Assembly (NCBI RefSeq): GCF_000026105.1 | Contig: NC_008027.1 | Coordinates: 4,546,501 to 4,610,500, forward strand | Origin: Pseudomonas entomophila L48 | GTDB taxonomy: Bacteria; Pseudomonadota; Gammaproteobacteria; Pseudomonadales; Pseudomonadaceae | Reading direction: 5' to 3' | DNA: 64,000 nt | Shown: positions 19,034 through 28,234 of the stretch, piece after piece | Numbering within the stretch: the stretch's first letter is position 1 | Layout: the number at the start of each line of letters is the position of its first letter | Made by a program: the position numbers and the translations under genes | The notes under the pieces: model-generated | The model's input: only the letters and a program-made list of their open reading frames with translations | What the model was told of the DNA's origin: nothing | Database searches by the model: none

Positions 19034-19450
19034 TCATCCTTGGCGCTTGAAGCCGGTCACGGCGGGGCGTGGCGGCCAGGGCAGGCGCTCGCGCCGCCCG
19101 TGGTTGTCGAAAATCAGGCCCTGGGCGTCGATGTCCTGCAGCACGATACCCGGCGCCAGGCGCTGGCCACGGCCCAGGGTGCGGACCTGCTCGCCGTGAC
19201 GCAGCACCACCACGCTGGCCGACAGGGGCTGGGCCTTGAGCCCGCCCAGGTAATGAAGAGGCAAGCGGGTCAGCGGAATGACGCCGTCGTCCACCGGTGC
19301 CTGCCAATGCCCGACCAGCAAGCCCGGCAGCAGCGCCTCGGCCTGCTGCGCGGCCTGGGCCGGTTGCGGCTGGCGGCTGAGCAGCAGCACGCATTGCGCC
19401 GCCAGCCAGCCGGCGAGGGTCAGCAACAGACCCGTGACGATGCGCGGCAT
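19034..19450 (-). CDS. gspC: Type II secretion protein C (short, no PDZ domain)
   Basis: The 138-residue protein has one N-terminal membrane helix (IVTGLLLTLAGWLAAQCVLL) and a homology-region domain (RLPLHYLGGLKAQPLSASVVVLRHGEQV) that in GspC binds the secretin N0 domain. There is no room for the C-terminal PDZ or coiled-coil domain of long GspC proteins. Position before gspD supports the call. It begins 5 bases after the SoxB-like gene, in the same transcription unit. Confidence 0.78.
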   Translation of the reverse strand: MPRIVTGLLLTLAGWLAAQCVLLLSRQPQPAQAAQQAEALLPGLLVGHWQAPVDDGVIPLTRLPLHYLGGLKAQPLSASVVVLRHGEQVRTLGRGQRLAPGIVLQDIDAQGLIFDNHGRRERLPWPPRPAVTGFKRQG

Positions 19451-19455
19451 ACCGA

Positions 19456-21099
19456 TCACACCGCCCCCTGGCGCGGATGCCAGCCAGGGTGGCCCTGCAC
19501 GTAGCGCACGTCGGGCAGTTGCAACGGTGTCAGGTGCCAGCCCGGCGCCTGCCGCGCCAGCCAAGCCTCGACGGTTTGCCACAACGGCACGCCCGCCTGG
19601 GCATCGACATGCAGGCCGAAGGTCCGGCACAACCCCTGCACAGGTTCGAACCCGACAATGCGCTTGCCGGTCGGGCTGTAGTTCACGTGCCAGGCTTGGG
19701 TCTGCCAGCGGGGCAGGTCCTGGCTGTTGTCCAGCAGCAGCGGGTCGCCGAACAACTGCTCGGCGGCGTTCTCCAGCACCTGCTCGACGGGTTGCGCGGG
19801 CACTTCGAGCACCGGTGCGGGGTAGCCACCAGTCAGGCTGATCAAGTGTTCACGGGTAATGGATTCACCGGCCTGCACGGGGAAGTCGTAGCGCAGGCCG
19901 GGAAGCAGCACCGGCATGCTCGAACCATCGGCCAGGGCCTGGTGCAACAGGTTGTCCCAGCTGCCGCCACGGGTATCGCGACGCCACAGCGCCTGTGGGG
20001 CCCGGGCCAAAGGCTGGTCGAGCCAGGCGGCATGGCCGCTGCGCTGTTGTTGCAGCACGCCGCGCAACTGACCGGCCCGGGCCAGGGTGGCAGGCGGGAG
20101 GCTTTGCTCGAACGCGGGGTAGAACCGGGCGTCGAACTGCCATTGCCCGCCCGCCTGCCGGCAACGCAGGCGAAACGCGCCACTGGCCCGACACCCGGCG
20201 AACAGCACTGGCACCCGCCGCCCACTGGCCTGGGTAACCTGCACTGGCGCAGGCCACAGATCCTGGCCCCGGGCGCACAGCAGCACGTCAATTTCAGGAA
20301 TACGCTCGGCCAGCCACAGCCCCGGCCCACTGCCGACATCGGCCAGGGCCACCACCAGGTCGCCCTCGCGACGCGCCTGCTGGAAGCTGGGCAACAACGC
20401 CTGGTACCACTGCTTGAGGGAAGCTTTCTGGTCCTGGGCATAGGGGTCGGTGACACCGACCACCGCCACCCGCACACCGCCGCGCTGGAACACGTGCACA
20501 CCCGCGACCCCCAGCGCCTTGGCCTGCTCGCTGGCCAGACCCGCGCCCAGGGTAATAGAAGAAGACTGTCGGTACAGCACCGTGCTGCGCTGCGGCCAGA
20601 GTACGCGTTCGTCGCTGCTGACCCGCGCCTCGCTGCCCAGCAACTGGCTGCCCTGCACCCCACTCTCACCTTGGGTGAGGTAGGCCAGGCCACTGCCGTT
20701 CCAGCACTGACCGTTCTCCAAGGTCAGGCAGCGCTCGGCACCGGCCTCGCCACGCAATTGTTCGAGCAGCGCCGCCAGCACCGCGTAGCCCCCCGTGCGA
20801 GCCTGCGCGGCCTGGTCGGCATCGAGCAACGGCGCCAGCTCCGGTTGCGCGACGCGGGCATTCGGGCCGCTCATCCAAGGCGCGCGGCCCAGGTGGCTCA
20901 CCGGACCCAGGCGGGTCGCCGGGACCACGGCCTGGCCAGGCTGGCGGGCGTCCAGCGTGTCAGCCACGTACAGCAGGTCCACCGACCGCTCACCGCCAGC
21001 ACCGGGCAGCGGCAGCGCGGAACAGGCGCCGAGCAGCGGTGCCAGCGCACCGATGCCCATCCAGCCAATCACGTCCCGCCTGCCCATGTTGCTTGCCAT
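19456..21099 (-). CDS. SoxB/5'-nucleotidase-like Tat lipoprotein lacking metal ligands
   Basis: About 547 residues. The N terminus GRRDVIGWMGIGALAPLLGAC combines a twin-arginine motif with a lipobox. The body follows SoxB-type phosphoesterases (from memory of the family): VDLLYVADTLDA, TGGYAVLAALLEQLRGE, CWNGSGLAYLTQG, GVRVAVVGVTDPYAQ, and a C-terminal part EHLISLTGGYPAPVLEV. But where SoxB has TDTHAQ, GGDTW, a GNH-like turn and GHTHD, this protein has ADTLDA, ENGQCW, SSDER and CARGQD, so the metal-binding His/Asp set is lost. The gene heads the T2SS operon and starts next to a PHO box. In-frame ATGs at 21129, 21111 and 21087 are alternatives. It may be a non-catalytic surface or secreted lipoprotein, perhaps helping the T2SS or PhoX. 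Confidence 0.72.
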   Translation of the reverse strand: MASNMGRRDVIGWMGIGALAPLLGACSALPLPGAGGERSVDLLYVADTLDARQPGQAVVPATRLGPVSHLGRAPWMSGPNARVAQPELAPLLDADQAAQARTGGYAVLAALLEQLRGEAGAERCLTLENGQCWNGSGLAYLTQGESGVQGSQLLGSEARVSSDERVLWPQRSTVLYRQSSSITLGAGLASEQAKALGVAGVHVFQRGGVRVAVVGVTDPYAQDQKASLKQWYQALLPSFQQARREGDLVVALADVGSGPGLWLAERIPEIDVLLCARGQDLWPAPVQVTQASGRRVPVLFAGCRASGAFRLRCRQAGGQWQFDARFYPAFEQSLPPATLARAGQLRGVLQQQRSGHAAWLDQPLARAPQALWRRDTRGGSWDNLLHQALADGSSMPVLLPGLRYDFPVQAGESITREHLISLTGGYPAPVLEVPAQPVEQVLENAAEQLFGDPLLLDNSQDLPRWQTQAWHVNYSPTGKRIVGFEPVQGLCRTFGLHVDAQAGVPLWQTVEAWLARQAPGWHLTPLQLPDVRYVQGHPGWHPRQGAV

Positions 21100-21155
21100 C
21101 GACCCCGCCATCCTTATCCGAGTACACATTGGGTCCCGGATAGTGCGGCGTTCTC

Positions 21156-21173
21156 GTGACAGTTTAATGGCAG
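21156..21173 (-). promoter_or_regulatory. PHO box (PhoB site) for the SoxB-like/T2SS operon
   Basis: The minus strand reads CTGCCATTAAACTGTCAC: two 7-bp direct half-sites (CTGCCAT, CTGTCAC) separated by 4 A/T bases, one mismatch from the E. coli-type PHO box CTGTCAT-N4-CTGTCAY. It lies about 57 bases upstream of the assigned start, facing the T2SS operon. It suggests activation by PhoB at low phosphate. Confidence 0.8.
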
Positions 21174-21238
21174 AAAAGCGCTGTTAATTCCAAAGCATTA
21201 TTTATTCAACCCGATTAAGAACCGCCCGTTTTAACGGC

Positions 21239-21256
21239 GCGTCACATTTCTGCAAA
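21239..21256 (+). promoter_or_regulatory. Possible weaker PHO box upstream of phoX
   Basis: The plus strand reads GCGTCAC-ATTT-CTGCAAA, matching GTCAC and CTG of the two half-sites. A -10-like CATACT lies at 21265-21270, about 9 bases downstream, the distance usual for PhoB-activated promoters. It is a weaker match than the divergent site. Confidence 0.45.
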
Positions 21257-21322
21257 TCAATCATCATACTTACGCCCTAAAGTCGCTGTTTCCTCCCACT
21301 CAGCCAACATAAGGACACCCTG

Positions 21323-23398
21323 ATGAGTCGAGAATCCGGCGACAACCTGGACCGCAACCCAAGCGACAACCTGCCGATGGCCAGCGTCATGGACGCCTAC
21401 CTGAGCCGTCGGAGCGTGGTGCGCGGCAGCCTGGGCGCGGCCATCGCGATGATCGCCGGCGCAGGCCTGAGCGGCTGCTTCGACAGCGGCGGCGGCTCCA
21501 ACCATGACGACCCGGTCAGCGAACCACCGGTGACCACCCCGGACCCGAAGCCGGAAAAACCCAAGCTCAAGCTCGGCTTCAATTCCATCGCCGGCTCGCG
21601 CACCGACGCCTGCGTGGTCGCCGCTGGCTATAGCGCTTACGTGCTGGCGCCCTGGGGCACGCCCATCAACAGCAACGGCAACCCCTGGAAATCCGATGGC
21701 AGCAACACCGCCACCGACCAGGCCAACGCCATGGGCATGCACCATGACGGCATGCACTTCTTCCCCATCAACGGCAGCTCCGACGACGGCTTGCTGGCGA
21801 TCAACTTCGAGTACATCGACACCGCGGCCCTGCACCCGGCCGGCCCGACCACCGACGCCAGCGGCAAGCGCCCGGCCGAGGAAGTGCGCAAGGAGATCAA
21901 CGCCCACGGTGCCGGCGTGGTACGCCTGACCAAGGTCAACGGCCGCTGGCAGGTGATCCAGAACGACCCGCTCAACCGCCGTTTCACCACCGCCTCGCTG
22001 ATGAACATCGCCGGCCCCCTGCGTGGCACCGACCACGTCAAGACCAAGTTCTCGCCCAGCGGCACCCAGTGCCGCGGCACCAACAACAACTGCGGCAACG
22101 GCTACACCCCGTGGGGCACCTACCTGACCTGCGAGGAAAACTGGCCCGGCATCTTCGTCAACAAGGGCACCCGCCCGGCCAACCAGACCCGCATCGGCGT
22201 GGGCAGCTCCAGTGGCCAGTACAAATGGGAAAGCGCGGCCGGCGATGCCAGCGAAGTGGCCGACGAATTCGCCCGTTTCAACATCACCCCGACCGGTGCC
22301 GGCGCCACCAGCGACTACCGCAACGAGGCCAGCACCTACGGCTACATCGTCGAGATCGACCCGTACAACAGCGCCACCCTGGCCGTGAAGCGCACCGCGC
22401 TCGGCCGCTTCCGCCACGAAGGCTGCTGCCCCGGCCTGCCGGTGGCGGGCAAGCCGCTGGTCTGGTACACCGGCGACGACTCCAACAACGAATACCTCTA
22501 CAAATTCGTCTCCGACGCAGTCTGGGACCCGGCCGACGCCAACCCCGCCGACCGCCTGGCCACCGGCGCCAAGTACATGGACAAGGGCAAGCTCTACGTG
22601 GCGCGCTTCAACGCCGACGGCAAGGGCGTGTGGCTGCTGCTCGACGTCGCCACCCCGACCACCAACGGCAGCACCCTGGGCGCCCTGTTCGGCGACCTGC
22701 CGGGGATCATCCTCAACACCCGTGGCGCCGCCGACGCCGTGGGCGCGACGCCCATGGACCGCCCCGAGTGGACCGCCGTCAACCCGCTCAACGGCGACGT
22801 CTACCTCACCCTCACCAACAACAGTGCGCGCACCGCCGCCAAGGTCGATGCCGCCAACCCGCGCGGGCCGAACCGCCACGGCCATATCATCCGCTGGCAC
22901 GACAGCGACGATCACAAGAGCTTCACCTGGGACATCTTCGTGTTCGGCGCCAACGCCGCCGGCGCCCCGGACATCAACCGCTCCGGCCTGACCGAACTGA
23001 ACCAGTTCGCCAGCCCCGACGGCATGAGCTTCGATAGCCGTGGCGTACTGTGGTTCGAGACCGACAACGGCGAAACCACCCTGACCAACTACACCAACGA
23101 CCAGCTGCTGGCGGTGATCCCCACCGACCTGGTCGACGCCACGGGCAAGCAGGTCCCGATCAACGCCACCAACCAGGCCGACCTGCGGCGCTTCTTCGTC
23201 GGGCCAAATGGCTGCGAAGTGACCGGTATCACCTTCACCCCGGACAACAAGACGTTGTTCATCAACATCCAGCACCCGGACAACTGGCCCTACACCGACA
23301 AGGCCACCGATACCACCCCAGCCGGCAGCACGGTGCGCCCACGGGCCGCGACCGTGGTGATCCAGCGCAACGACGGCGGCGAGATCGGCACCGCCTGA
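21323..23398 (+). CDS. phoX: PhoX family alkaline phosphatase (DUF839), Tat substrate
   Basis: The 691-residue protein carries a twin-arginine signal (SRRSVVRGSLGAAIAMIAGA) followed by a lipobox LSGC. The PhoX fold markers are visible: GYTPWGTYLTCEENWPG, YGYIVEIDPYN, and ALGRFRHEGCCPG with the conserved cysteine near residue 368, and a C-terminal FVGPNGCEVTGITFTPDNKT. PhoX enzymes are calcium/iron phosphomonoesterases that release phosphate from organic esters at phosphate starvation. AAGGA eight bases upstream of the ATG fixes the start. It is divergent from a T2SS cluster; in P. putida, Xcp-type T2SS is known to secrete phosphatases, so this protein is a likely cargo. Confidence 0.92.
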   Translation: MSRESGDNLDRNPSDNLPMASVMDAYLSRRSVVRGSLGAAIAMIAGAGLSGCFDSGGGSNHDDPVSEPPVTTPDPKPEKPKLKLGFNSIAGSRTDACVVAAGYSAYVLAPWGTPINSNGNPWKSDGSNTATDQANAMGMHHDGMHFFPINGSSDDGLLAINFEYIDTAALHPAGPTTDASGKRPAEEVRKEINAHGAGVVRLTKVNGRWQVIQNDPLNRRFTTASLMNIAGPLRGTDHVKTKFSPSGTQCRGTNNNCGNGYTPWGTYLTCEENWPGIFVNKGTRPANQTRIGVGSSSGQYKWESAAGDASEVADEFARFNITPTGAGATSDYRNEASTYGYIVEIDPYNSATLAVKRTALGRFRHEGCCPGLPVAGKPLVWYTGDDSNNEYLYKFVSDAVWDPADANPADRLATGAKYMDKGKLYVARFNADGKGVWLLLDVATPTTNGSTLGALFGDLPGIILNTRGAADAVGATPMDRPEWTAVNPLNGDVYLTLTNNSARTAAKVDAANPRGPNRHGHIIRWHDSDDHKSFTWDIFVFGANAAGAPDINRSGLTELNQFASPDGMSFDSRGVLWFETDNGETTLTNYTNDQLLAVIPTDLVDATGKQVPINATNQADLRRFFVGPNGCEVTGITFTPDNKTLFINIQHPDNWPYTDKATDTTPAGSTVRPRAATVVIQRNDGGEIGTA

Positions 23399-23410
23399 CC
23401 ACGTGGATCG

Positions 23411-23431
23411 AGGGGCGCTCCGCGCCCCTTT
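23411..23431 (+). terminator. Rho-independent terminator after phoX
   Basis: AGGGGCG-CTCCG-CGCCCCT forms a 7-bp stem with a 5-base loop, followed by TT. It lies 12 bases past the phoX stop. Confidence 0.65.
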
Positions 23432-23566
23432 CAGCCACATGACCCGCCCATTACAGATCGGTTATCTGCGCGGATTCGCTCGCCACATGTCGTAACATCG
23501 CTGCGCTTGACCCTGATACAGCTACAGGGTTGAGAATCGCCGCCTTTCTTCCGACCGAGCCCGACC

Positions 23567-24241
23567 ATGCGCCTACTGATCATCGAGGACGAACCCCGTA
23601 CCGCCGACTACCTGCAGCAAGGGCTGCGCGAAAACGGCTACGTGGTCGACTGCGCCCACACCGGTACCGACGGCCTGCACCTGGCCCGCCAGCAGCCCTA
23701 CGACCTGGTGATCCTCGACGTCAACCTGCCCGAACTGGACGGCTGGGGCGTGCTGCAGCGCCTGCGCGCAGAATCGTCCACGCGGATCATGATGCTTACC
23801 GCCCACGGCCGCCTGGCCGATCGGGTCAAGGGCCTGGACCTGGGCGCCGACGACTACCTGCTCAAGCCTTTCGAGTTCCCCGAACTGCTGGCGCGTATCC
23901 GTAGCCTGTTGCGGCGCAACGACCAGCACCTGCAACCCAGCACCCTGAAGGTCGCCGACCTGGAGCTCGACCCCGGCCGCCATCGCGCCTGGCGCGGTGG
24001 CCAGCGCATCGACCTGACCGCCAAGGAGTTCGCCCTGCTGCACCTGCTGATGCGCCAGAGCGGCGAGGTGCTGTCGCGCACCCAGATCATCTCGCTGGTG
24101 TGGGACATGAATTTCGATTGCGACACCAACGTGGTCGAGGTGTCGATCCGCCGCCTGCGGGCGAAGATCGACGACCCCTTCGAGGACAAGCTGATCCACA
24201 CCCTGCGCGGTGTCGGCTATGTGCTCGAGGCCCGGCCTTGA
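23567..24241 (+). CDS. OmpR-type response regulator (heavy-metal CopR/CzcR/IrlR group)
   Basis: The 224-residue regulator has a receiver domain with phospho-acceptor Asp51 ([14 protein letters not shown]), acidic pocket IIEDE and Lys in [13 protein letters not shown], and a winged-helix DNA-binding domain ([20 protein letters not shown]...[14 protein letters not shown]). The sequence style fits the CopR/CzcR/IrlR group. It is translationally coupled to the kinase (TTGA). No metal resistance gene is next to it, so the signal is unknown. Confidence 0.9.
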   Translation: MRLLIIEDEPRTADYLQQGLRENGYVVDCAHTGTDGLHLARQQPYDLVILDVNLPELDGWGVLQRLRAESSTRIMMLTAHGRLADRVKGLDLGADDYLLKPFEFPELLARIRSLLRRNDQHLQPSTLKVADLELDPGRHRAWRGGQRIDLTAKEFALLHLLMRQSGEVLSRTQIISLVWDMNFDCDTNVVEVSIRRLRAKIDDPFEDKLIHTLRGVGYVLEARP

Positions 24242-25623
24242 AACGCGCCAGCCTGTCCCTGCGCCTGGGCCTGACCGTCACCCTGCTGGGCGCGGCGCTG
24301 GTGCTGCTGCTCGCCTGCCTGGCGGTGTTCGCCCTCGACCACGAGTTGGACAGCCGCGCGCGCAAGGACCTGGCGCGCAAGATGCTGCAGGTCGAGCACA
24401 ACCTGCGGGTCGACCTGCGCAGTGACGACCTGGGCACCCGCGCCCATCCGCTGCTCGACCTGGTGATGGGGCACGACAACCTCAGCCTCAGCGTGATGGC
24501 CGTCAATGCACGCCACCCGGCCCTGATCAGCCTCGGCCCGGCGATGCAGTCACAGCATCTTCTGACGCTGGAAGTCGACGCCCGGCTGACCTTCCATGAA
24601 TGGCGAGATGCGGACGGCAAGCAGATCCTCACCGCCAGCAGCCTGATGCGCCTGCGCGACGACACCCCGGTCAAGGTGCTGATGTCGCTCAATCGCGACG
24701 ACGACAATGCACTGCTGCAGGCGTACCTGAACTCCACCCTGCTGGCCCTGCCGTTGTTGCTGCTGTTGATCGGCATCGCCGCCTGGAAACTGGTGCAGCG
24801 CGGCTTGCGCCCCCTACGGCACTTCCGCCGCATCGCCGGCCAAGTCTCGGCCCAGGACCTGGGTCATCGTTTGCCCGACAGCGACCTGCCCGTGGAACTG
24901 GCCGACCTGGCCCGGGCGATCAATGTCATGCTCGACCGCCTCGACGAGGGGGTGCGCCAGCTGTCGCAGTTTTCCGACGACCTGGCCCATGAACTGCGCA
25001 CCCCAATCGGCAACCTCATGGGCAAGGCCCAGGTGACACTGGCCCGCGAGCGAGATGGCGAGCGTTATCGAGAAGCGTTGGAAGACAGTGTCGAAGAACT
25101 CACCCGGCTCAACCGCATCATCAACGACATGCTGTTCCTCGCCCAGGTCAGCCAGCCGCAGACACAAGTAGTCCTATCGCCCGTGGCGCTGGCCGACGAA
25201 GTGGCTCGGGTAAGCGAGTTGTTTGCGTTCAGTGCCGAGCTCAAGGACATCATCTTGAAACGCCAGGGTTGGGGCACGGCGCTGGTCGACCGACTGATGT
25301 TCCAACGGGCACTGTCGAACCTGTTGAGCAACGCCCTGCGCCACAGCCCGGAAGGCCAGCCGGTAACCGTGGGCATCGAACGGCGGGGGAACGAGGTAGC
25401 GGTCTGGGTGGAGAACCAGGGGCCGGGAATAGCCGAGGCGCATCAACCACACCTGTTCGAGCGGTTCTACCGGGTGGGTGCCGGGCGTTCGCGGCTGGAA
25501 GGTGGAACCGGGTTGGGGTTGGCGATCGTGAAGTCGATCATGCAGTTGCATGGCGGGCGGGTCGAGGTGTGTAGCCAGCCCGAAGGGCCGACACGCTTCA
25601 CCCTGGTGTTCCAGGCCGAATAG
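24238..25623 (+). CDS. Sensor histidine kinase (CusS/CzcS-like)
   Basis: The 461-residue kinase has two membrane segments (about 10-32 and 165-185) flanking a periplasmic domain, a HAMP linker, HisKA with His251 in [15 protein letters not shown], and ATPase boxes [13 protein letters not shown] and [20 protein letters not shown] place the start at TTG 24238, which overlaps the regulator stop as TTGA and puts the first membrane helix directly after; the frame runs open upstream inside the regulator gene. It is followed by a REP pair. Confidence 0.88.
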   Translation: MKRASLSLRLGLTVTLLGAALVLLLACLAVFALDHELDSRARKDLARKMLQVEHNLRVDLRSDDLGTRAHPLLDLVMGHDNLSLSVMAVNARHPALISLGPAMQSQHLLTLEVDARLTFHEWRDADGKQILTASSLMRLRDDTPVKVLMSLNRDDDNALLQAYLNSTLLALPLLLLLIGIAAWKLVQRGLRPLRHFRRIAGQVSAQDLGHRLPDSDLPVELADLARAINVMLDRLDEGVRQLSQFSDDLAHELRTPIGNLMGKAQVTLARERDGERYREALEDSVEELTRLNRIINDMLFLAQVSQPQTQVVLSPVALADEVARVSELFAFSAELKDIILKRQGWGTALVDRLMFQRALSNLLSNALRHSPEGQPVTVGIERRGNEVAVWVENQGPGIAEAHQPHLFERFYRVGAGRSRLEGGTGLGLAIVKSIMQLHGGRVEVCSQPEGPTRFTLVFQAE

Positions 25624-25628
25624 GCGGG

Positions 25629-25694
25629 TTCGCCGGCAAGCCGGCTCCTACAGTGGGAATTGCGCATGCCCGTAGGAGCCGGCTTGCCGGCGAA
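25629..25694. repeat. REP pair, perfect 23-bp inverted repeat
   Basis: Arms 25629-25651 and 25672-25694 are perfect inverted copies (core GCCGGCAAGCCGGCTCCTAC), separated by 20 bases, between the convergent kinase and pdxJ genes. Confidence 0.9.
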
Positions 25695-25699
25695 CAAGG

Positions 25700-26440
25700 T
25701 CAACGCGAAGCCGCGACGATCAGCGCCTTCATCTCCGCCACCGCCGCCTTGAAGCCAACGAACAAAGCGTGAGCCACCAGCGCATGGCCGATGTTCAGCT
25801 CGTTGATACCCTTGATCGCAGCGACCGCCTCGACGTTGTGATAATGCAGGCCATGCCCGGCATTGACGATCAGGCCCTGCCCCACGCCAAAGGCGACGCC
25901 ATCGACGATGCGCTTGAGCTCTTCGGCCACGTCGGTCGGGGTTTCGGCATCGGCGTAACGCCCGGTGTGCAACTCGATGGCCGGGGCCCCCACACGACGC
26001 GAGGCCTCGATCTGCCGTTCGTCGGCATCGATGAACAACGACACTTCAGCGCCCGTACGCGACAGGCGCTCCACCGCCGCCTTGATTCGCGCTTCCTGGC
26101 CGGCCACGTCCAGGCCACCTTCGGTGGTCAGCTCCTGGCGGGTTTCCGGCACCAGGCAGATATGCGCCGGGCGAATCTTCTCGGCGAAAAGCATCATCTC
26201 CTCGGTGACGCCCATCTCGAAGTTCATGCGGGTCTGCAGCACGTCCTTGAGCAGCAGCACGTCGCGCTCCTGGATGTGCCGACGGTCCTCGCGCAAGTGC
26301 ACGGTAATGCCGTCGGCACCCGCTTCCTCGGCGTCCAGCGCGGCCTTGACCGGGTCCGGATAGCGGGTGCCCCGGGCCTGGCGCAGGGTCGCCACGTGGT
26401 CGATGTTGACACCGAGAAGCATGCGGTTGCTGTGAGTCAC
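25700..26440 (-). CDS. pdxJ: Pyridoxine 5'-phosphate synthase
   Basis: The 246-residue TIM barrel joins 3-amino-2-oxopropyl phosphate and deoxyxylulose phosphate to pyridoxine 5'-phosphate. Visible: [58 protein letters not shown] and [13 protein letters not shown] chose GTG 26440 because CAGGAG lies nine bases upstream and [15 protein letters not shown] matches the usual N terminus; an ATG at 26488 would overlap recO. It follows recO in the rnc-era-recO-pdxJ operon. Confidence 0.95.
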   Translation of the reverse strand: MTHSNRMLLGVNIDHVATLRQARGTRYPDPVKAALDAEEAGADGITVHLREDRRHIQERDVLLLKDVLQTRMNFEMGVTEEMMLFAEKIRPAHICLVPETRQELTTEGGLDVAGQEARIKAAVERLSRTGAEVSLFIDADERQIEASRRVGAPAIELHTGRYADAETPTDVAEELKRIVDGVAFGVGQGLIVNAGHGLHYHNVEAVAAIKGINELNIGHALVAHALFVGFKAAVAEMKALIVAASR

Positions 26441-26484
26441 GAAAGGGCTCTCCTGAAGATTGAGGCCCACAGCATACGTCGTGC

Positions 26485-27168
26485 TCAACGCTTGCGAAAC
26501 AGTTCCCGGCTGACCAGCGGCTTTGTGCCCAGGTGCACCGCCAACGCCTGGCGCATCAGGCGCTTGGCCGCCAGCAAGGCGCCCGGCGCGTCCCAGTCGG
26601 CCTCGGCCAGCGCCAACAGCTCGCTGCCCTTGAACAATCCAGGCTGGAACAGCTCGACCCGCTCTAGTCCGGCATCCACCCGCAGGCGGTAGAGGCCGTC
26701 GGCAACCACCGCTGCATCATTGACGTCCTGGCTCAGGGAGAAGGCGTACCCCAGCTCATCCAACAGGCGCCATTCGAACGAGCGCAGCAACGGCTCCAGC
26801 GGCCGCCCGGCCGCCAGGGCCTGCAAGGTCAGGGTGTAGTGTTCGAACAGTGCGGGGTACGGTGCTTCCGCCGGCAGCAGGCGCATCAGCAGCTCATTGA
26901 GGTACAGCCCGCTGAACAGCGCGTCGCCATGCAGCCAGGCGGCGATGCCGGTGCTATCGAGGCGCCCGACGTTCTTCAACTCGCCACGCCCGCGCAATTC
27001 GACTTCAAGCGGCACGAATGGCCGTACCAGGCTGCCACCCTTGCCCCGCGCCCGGCGCAGCACCGCCCGCACCCGACCCTGTGGGGTGAGGAAGTCCACC
27101 AGCGCACTGGTTTCCTTGTAGGCGCGGCTGTGCAGTACGTAGGCGGGTTGGGGGGCTGGTTGTTCCAT
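26485..27168 (-). CDS. recO: DNA repair protein RecO
   Basis: The 227-residue protein has an OB-fold start ([20 protein letters not shown]) and helical domain ([20 protein letters not shown]). RecO loads RecA on SSB-coated DNA in the RecFOR pathway. The usual zinc cysteines are absent, as in many gamma-proteobacteria. The ATG at 27168 fits homology; a longer frame adds unrelated residues. It is separated from era by a REP pair. Confidence 0.95.
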   Translation of the reverse strand: MEQPAPQPAYVLHSRAYKETSALVDFLTPQGRVRAVLRRARGKGGSLVRPFVPLEVELRGRGELKNVGRLDSTGIAAWLHGDALFSGLYLNELLMRLLPAEAPYPALFEHYTLTLQALAAGRPLEPLLRSFEWRLLDELGYAFSLSQDVNDAAVVADGLYRLRVDAGLERVELFQPGLFKGSELLALAEADWDAPGALLAAKRLMRQALAVHLGTKPLVSRELFRKR

Positions 27169-27200
27169 GACGATCTCTGAACCCGAGTTTGACGCAGCCA

Positions 27201-27316
27201 CTGTTGGAGCGGCCTTCAGCCGCGAAAGGGCTGCGCAGCAGCCCCAAGATCTCGACTGCTACGTGGATCCTGGGGCCGCTTCGCGCCCCTATCGCGGCGG
27301 AAGGCCGCTCCTACAG
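27201..27316. repeat. REP pair between era and recO
   Basis: Left arm starts CTGTTGGAGCGGCCTTCAGC at 27201 and right arm ends AAGGCCGCTCCTACAG at 27316. It sits inside an operon (rnc-era / recO-pdxJ) and may adjust mRNA stability between the two halves. Confidence 0.8.
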
Positions 27317-27331
27317 AGAAAGTGCGTGGGC

Positions 27332-28234
27332 TTACAGGTCGCCGTAACCCAGCGAACGCAGGGCACGTTCGTCGTCGGACCAGCCGCCTTTGACCTTGAC
27401 CCAGAGGTTGAGCATGACCTTGGAGTCGAACAGCACTTCCATGTCCTTGCGCGCCTCGGAACCGATGCGCTTGATGCGCTCGCCCTTGTCGCCAATGATG
27501 ATCTTCTTCTGGCCGTCGCGTTCGACGAGGATCAGCGCATGGATGTGCAGCACATGGCCCTGCTGCTTAAACTCTTCGATTTCCACGGTGATCTGGTACG
27601 GCAGCTCCGCCCCCAGCTGACGCATGATCTTTTCGCGTACCAGCTCAGCCGCGAGGAAGCGGCTGCTGCGGTCGGTGATCTGGTCTTCCGGGAAGAAGTG
27701 ATCGTTTTCCGGCAGGTGCTTGGCGATCTGCGCTTCCAGCGCATCGAGGTTGTGCCCCTGCTGCGCGGAAATCGGCATGACTTCAGCATTCGGCAGTTGT
27801 TCCTGCAGCCACTGAAGGTGCGGGATCAGCTCGGCTTTCTCTTCCATGCGGTCGGTCTTGTTGACCGCGATGATCAGCGGGCCTGTCACGTACTGCACGC
27901 GCTCGAGCACCAACTGGTCCTCGTCGGTCCAGCGGGTACGGTCGACCACGAAGATCACCACGTCGACGTCTTTCAACGCCGCCGAGGCATTGCGGTTCAT
28001 GTAGCGGTTCAGCGCTTTGTCATTCGCTTTGTGCATGCCGGGGGTGTCGACATAGATCGCCTGCACGTCACCCTCGGTCTTGATGCCGAGCATGTTGTGG
28101 CGGGTGGTCTGCGGCTTGCGCGAGGTGATCGCCAGCTTCTGCCCGAGGATGTGGTTGAGCAGCGTCGACTTGCCGACGTTGGGGCGGCCGACAATGGCGA
28201 CGTAGCCGCAACGGGTCGAAGTGTTCTCAGTCAT
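27332..28234 (-). CDS. era: GTPase Era
   Basis: The 300-residue GTPase for 30S assembly has GRPNVGKST (G1, residues 16-23), DTPGMH (G3), NKTD (G4) and the C-terminal KH domain ([18 protein letters not shown]) that binds the 3' end of 16S rRNA. The start is ATG 28234, overlapping the rnc stop; an ATG at 28240 is two codons earlier. Confidence 0.97.
   Translation of the reverse strand: MTENTSTRCGYVAIVGRPNVGKSTLLNHILGQKLAITSRKPQTTRHNMLGIKTEGDVQAIYVDTPGMHKANDKALNRYMNRNASAALKDVDVVIFVVDRTRWTDEDQLVLERVQYVTGPLIIAVNKTDRMEEKAELIPHLQWLQEQLPNAEVMPISAQQGHNLDALEAQIAKHLPENDHFFPEDQITDRSSRFLAAELVREKIMRQLGAELPYQITVEIEEFKQQGHVLHIHALILVERDGQKKIIIGDKGERIKRIGSEARKDMEVLFDSKVMLNLWVKVKGGWSDDERALRSLGYGDL

Noticed and set aside
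16943..19504. 853-residue open frame on the plus strand
   Set aside because: Shadow of gspD and gspC, with no domain and the same low-complexity composition.
21257..23440. 727-residue open frame opposite phoX
   Set aside because: Val/Gly/Ala-rich antisense shadow; PhoX on the plus strand has clear motifs, a signal peptide and a ribosome site.
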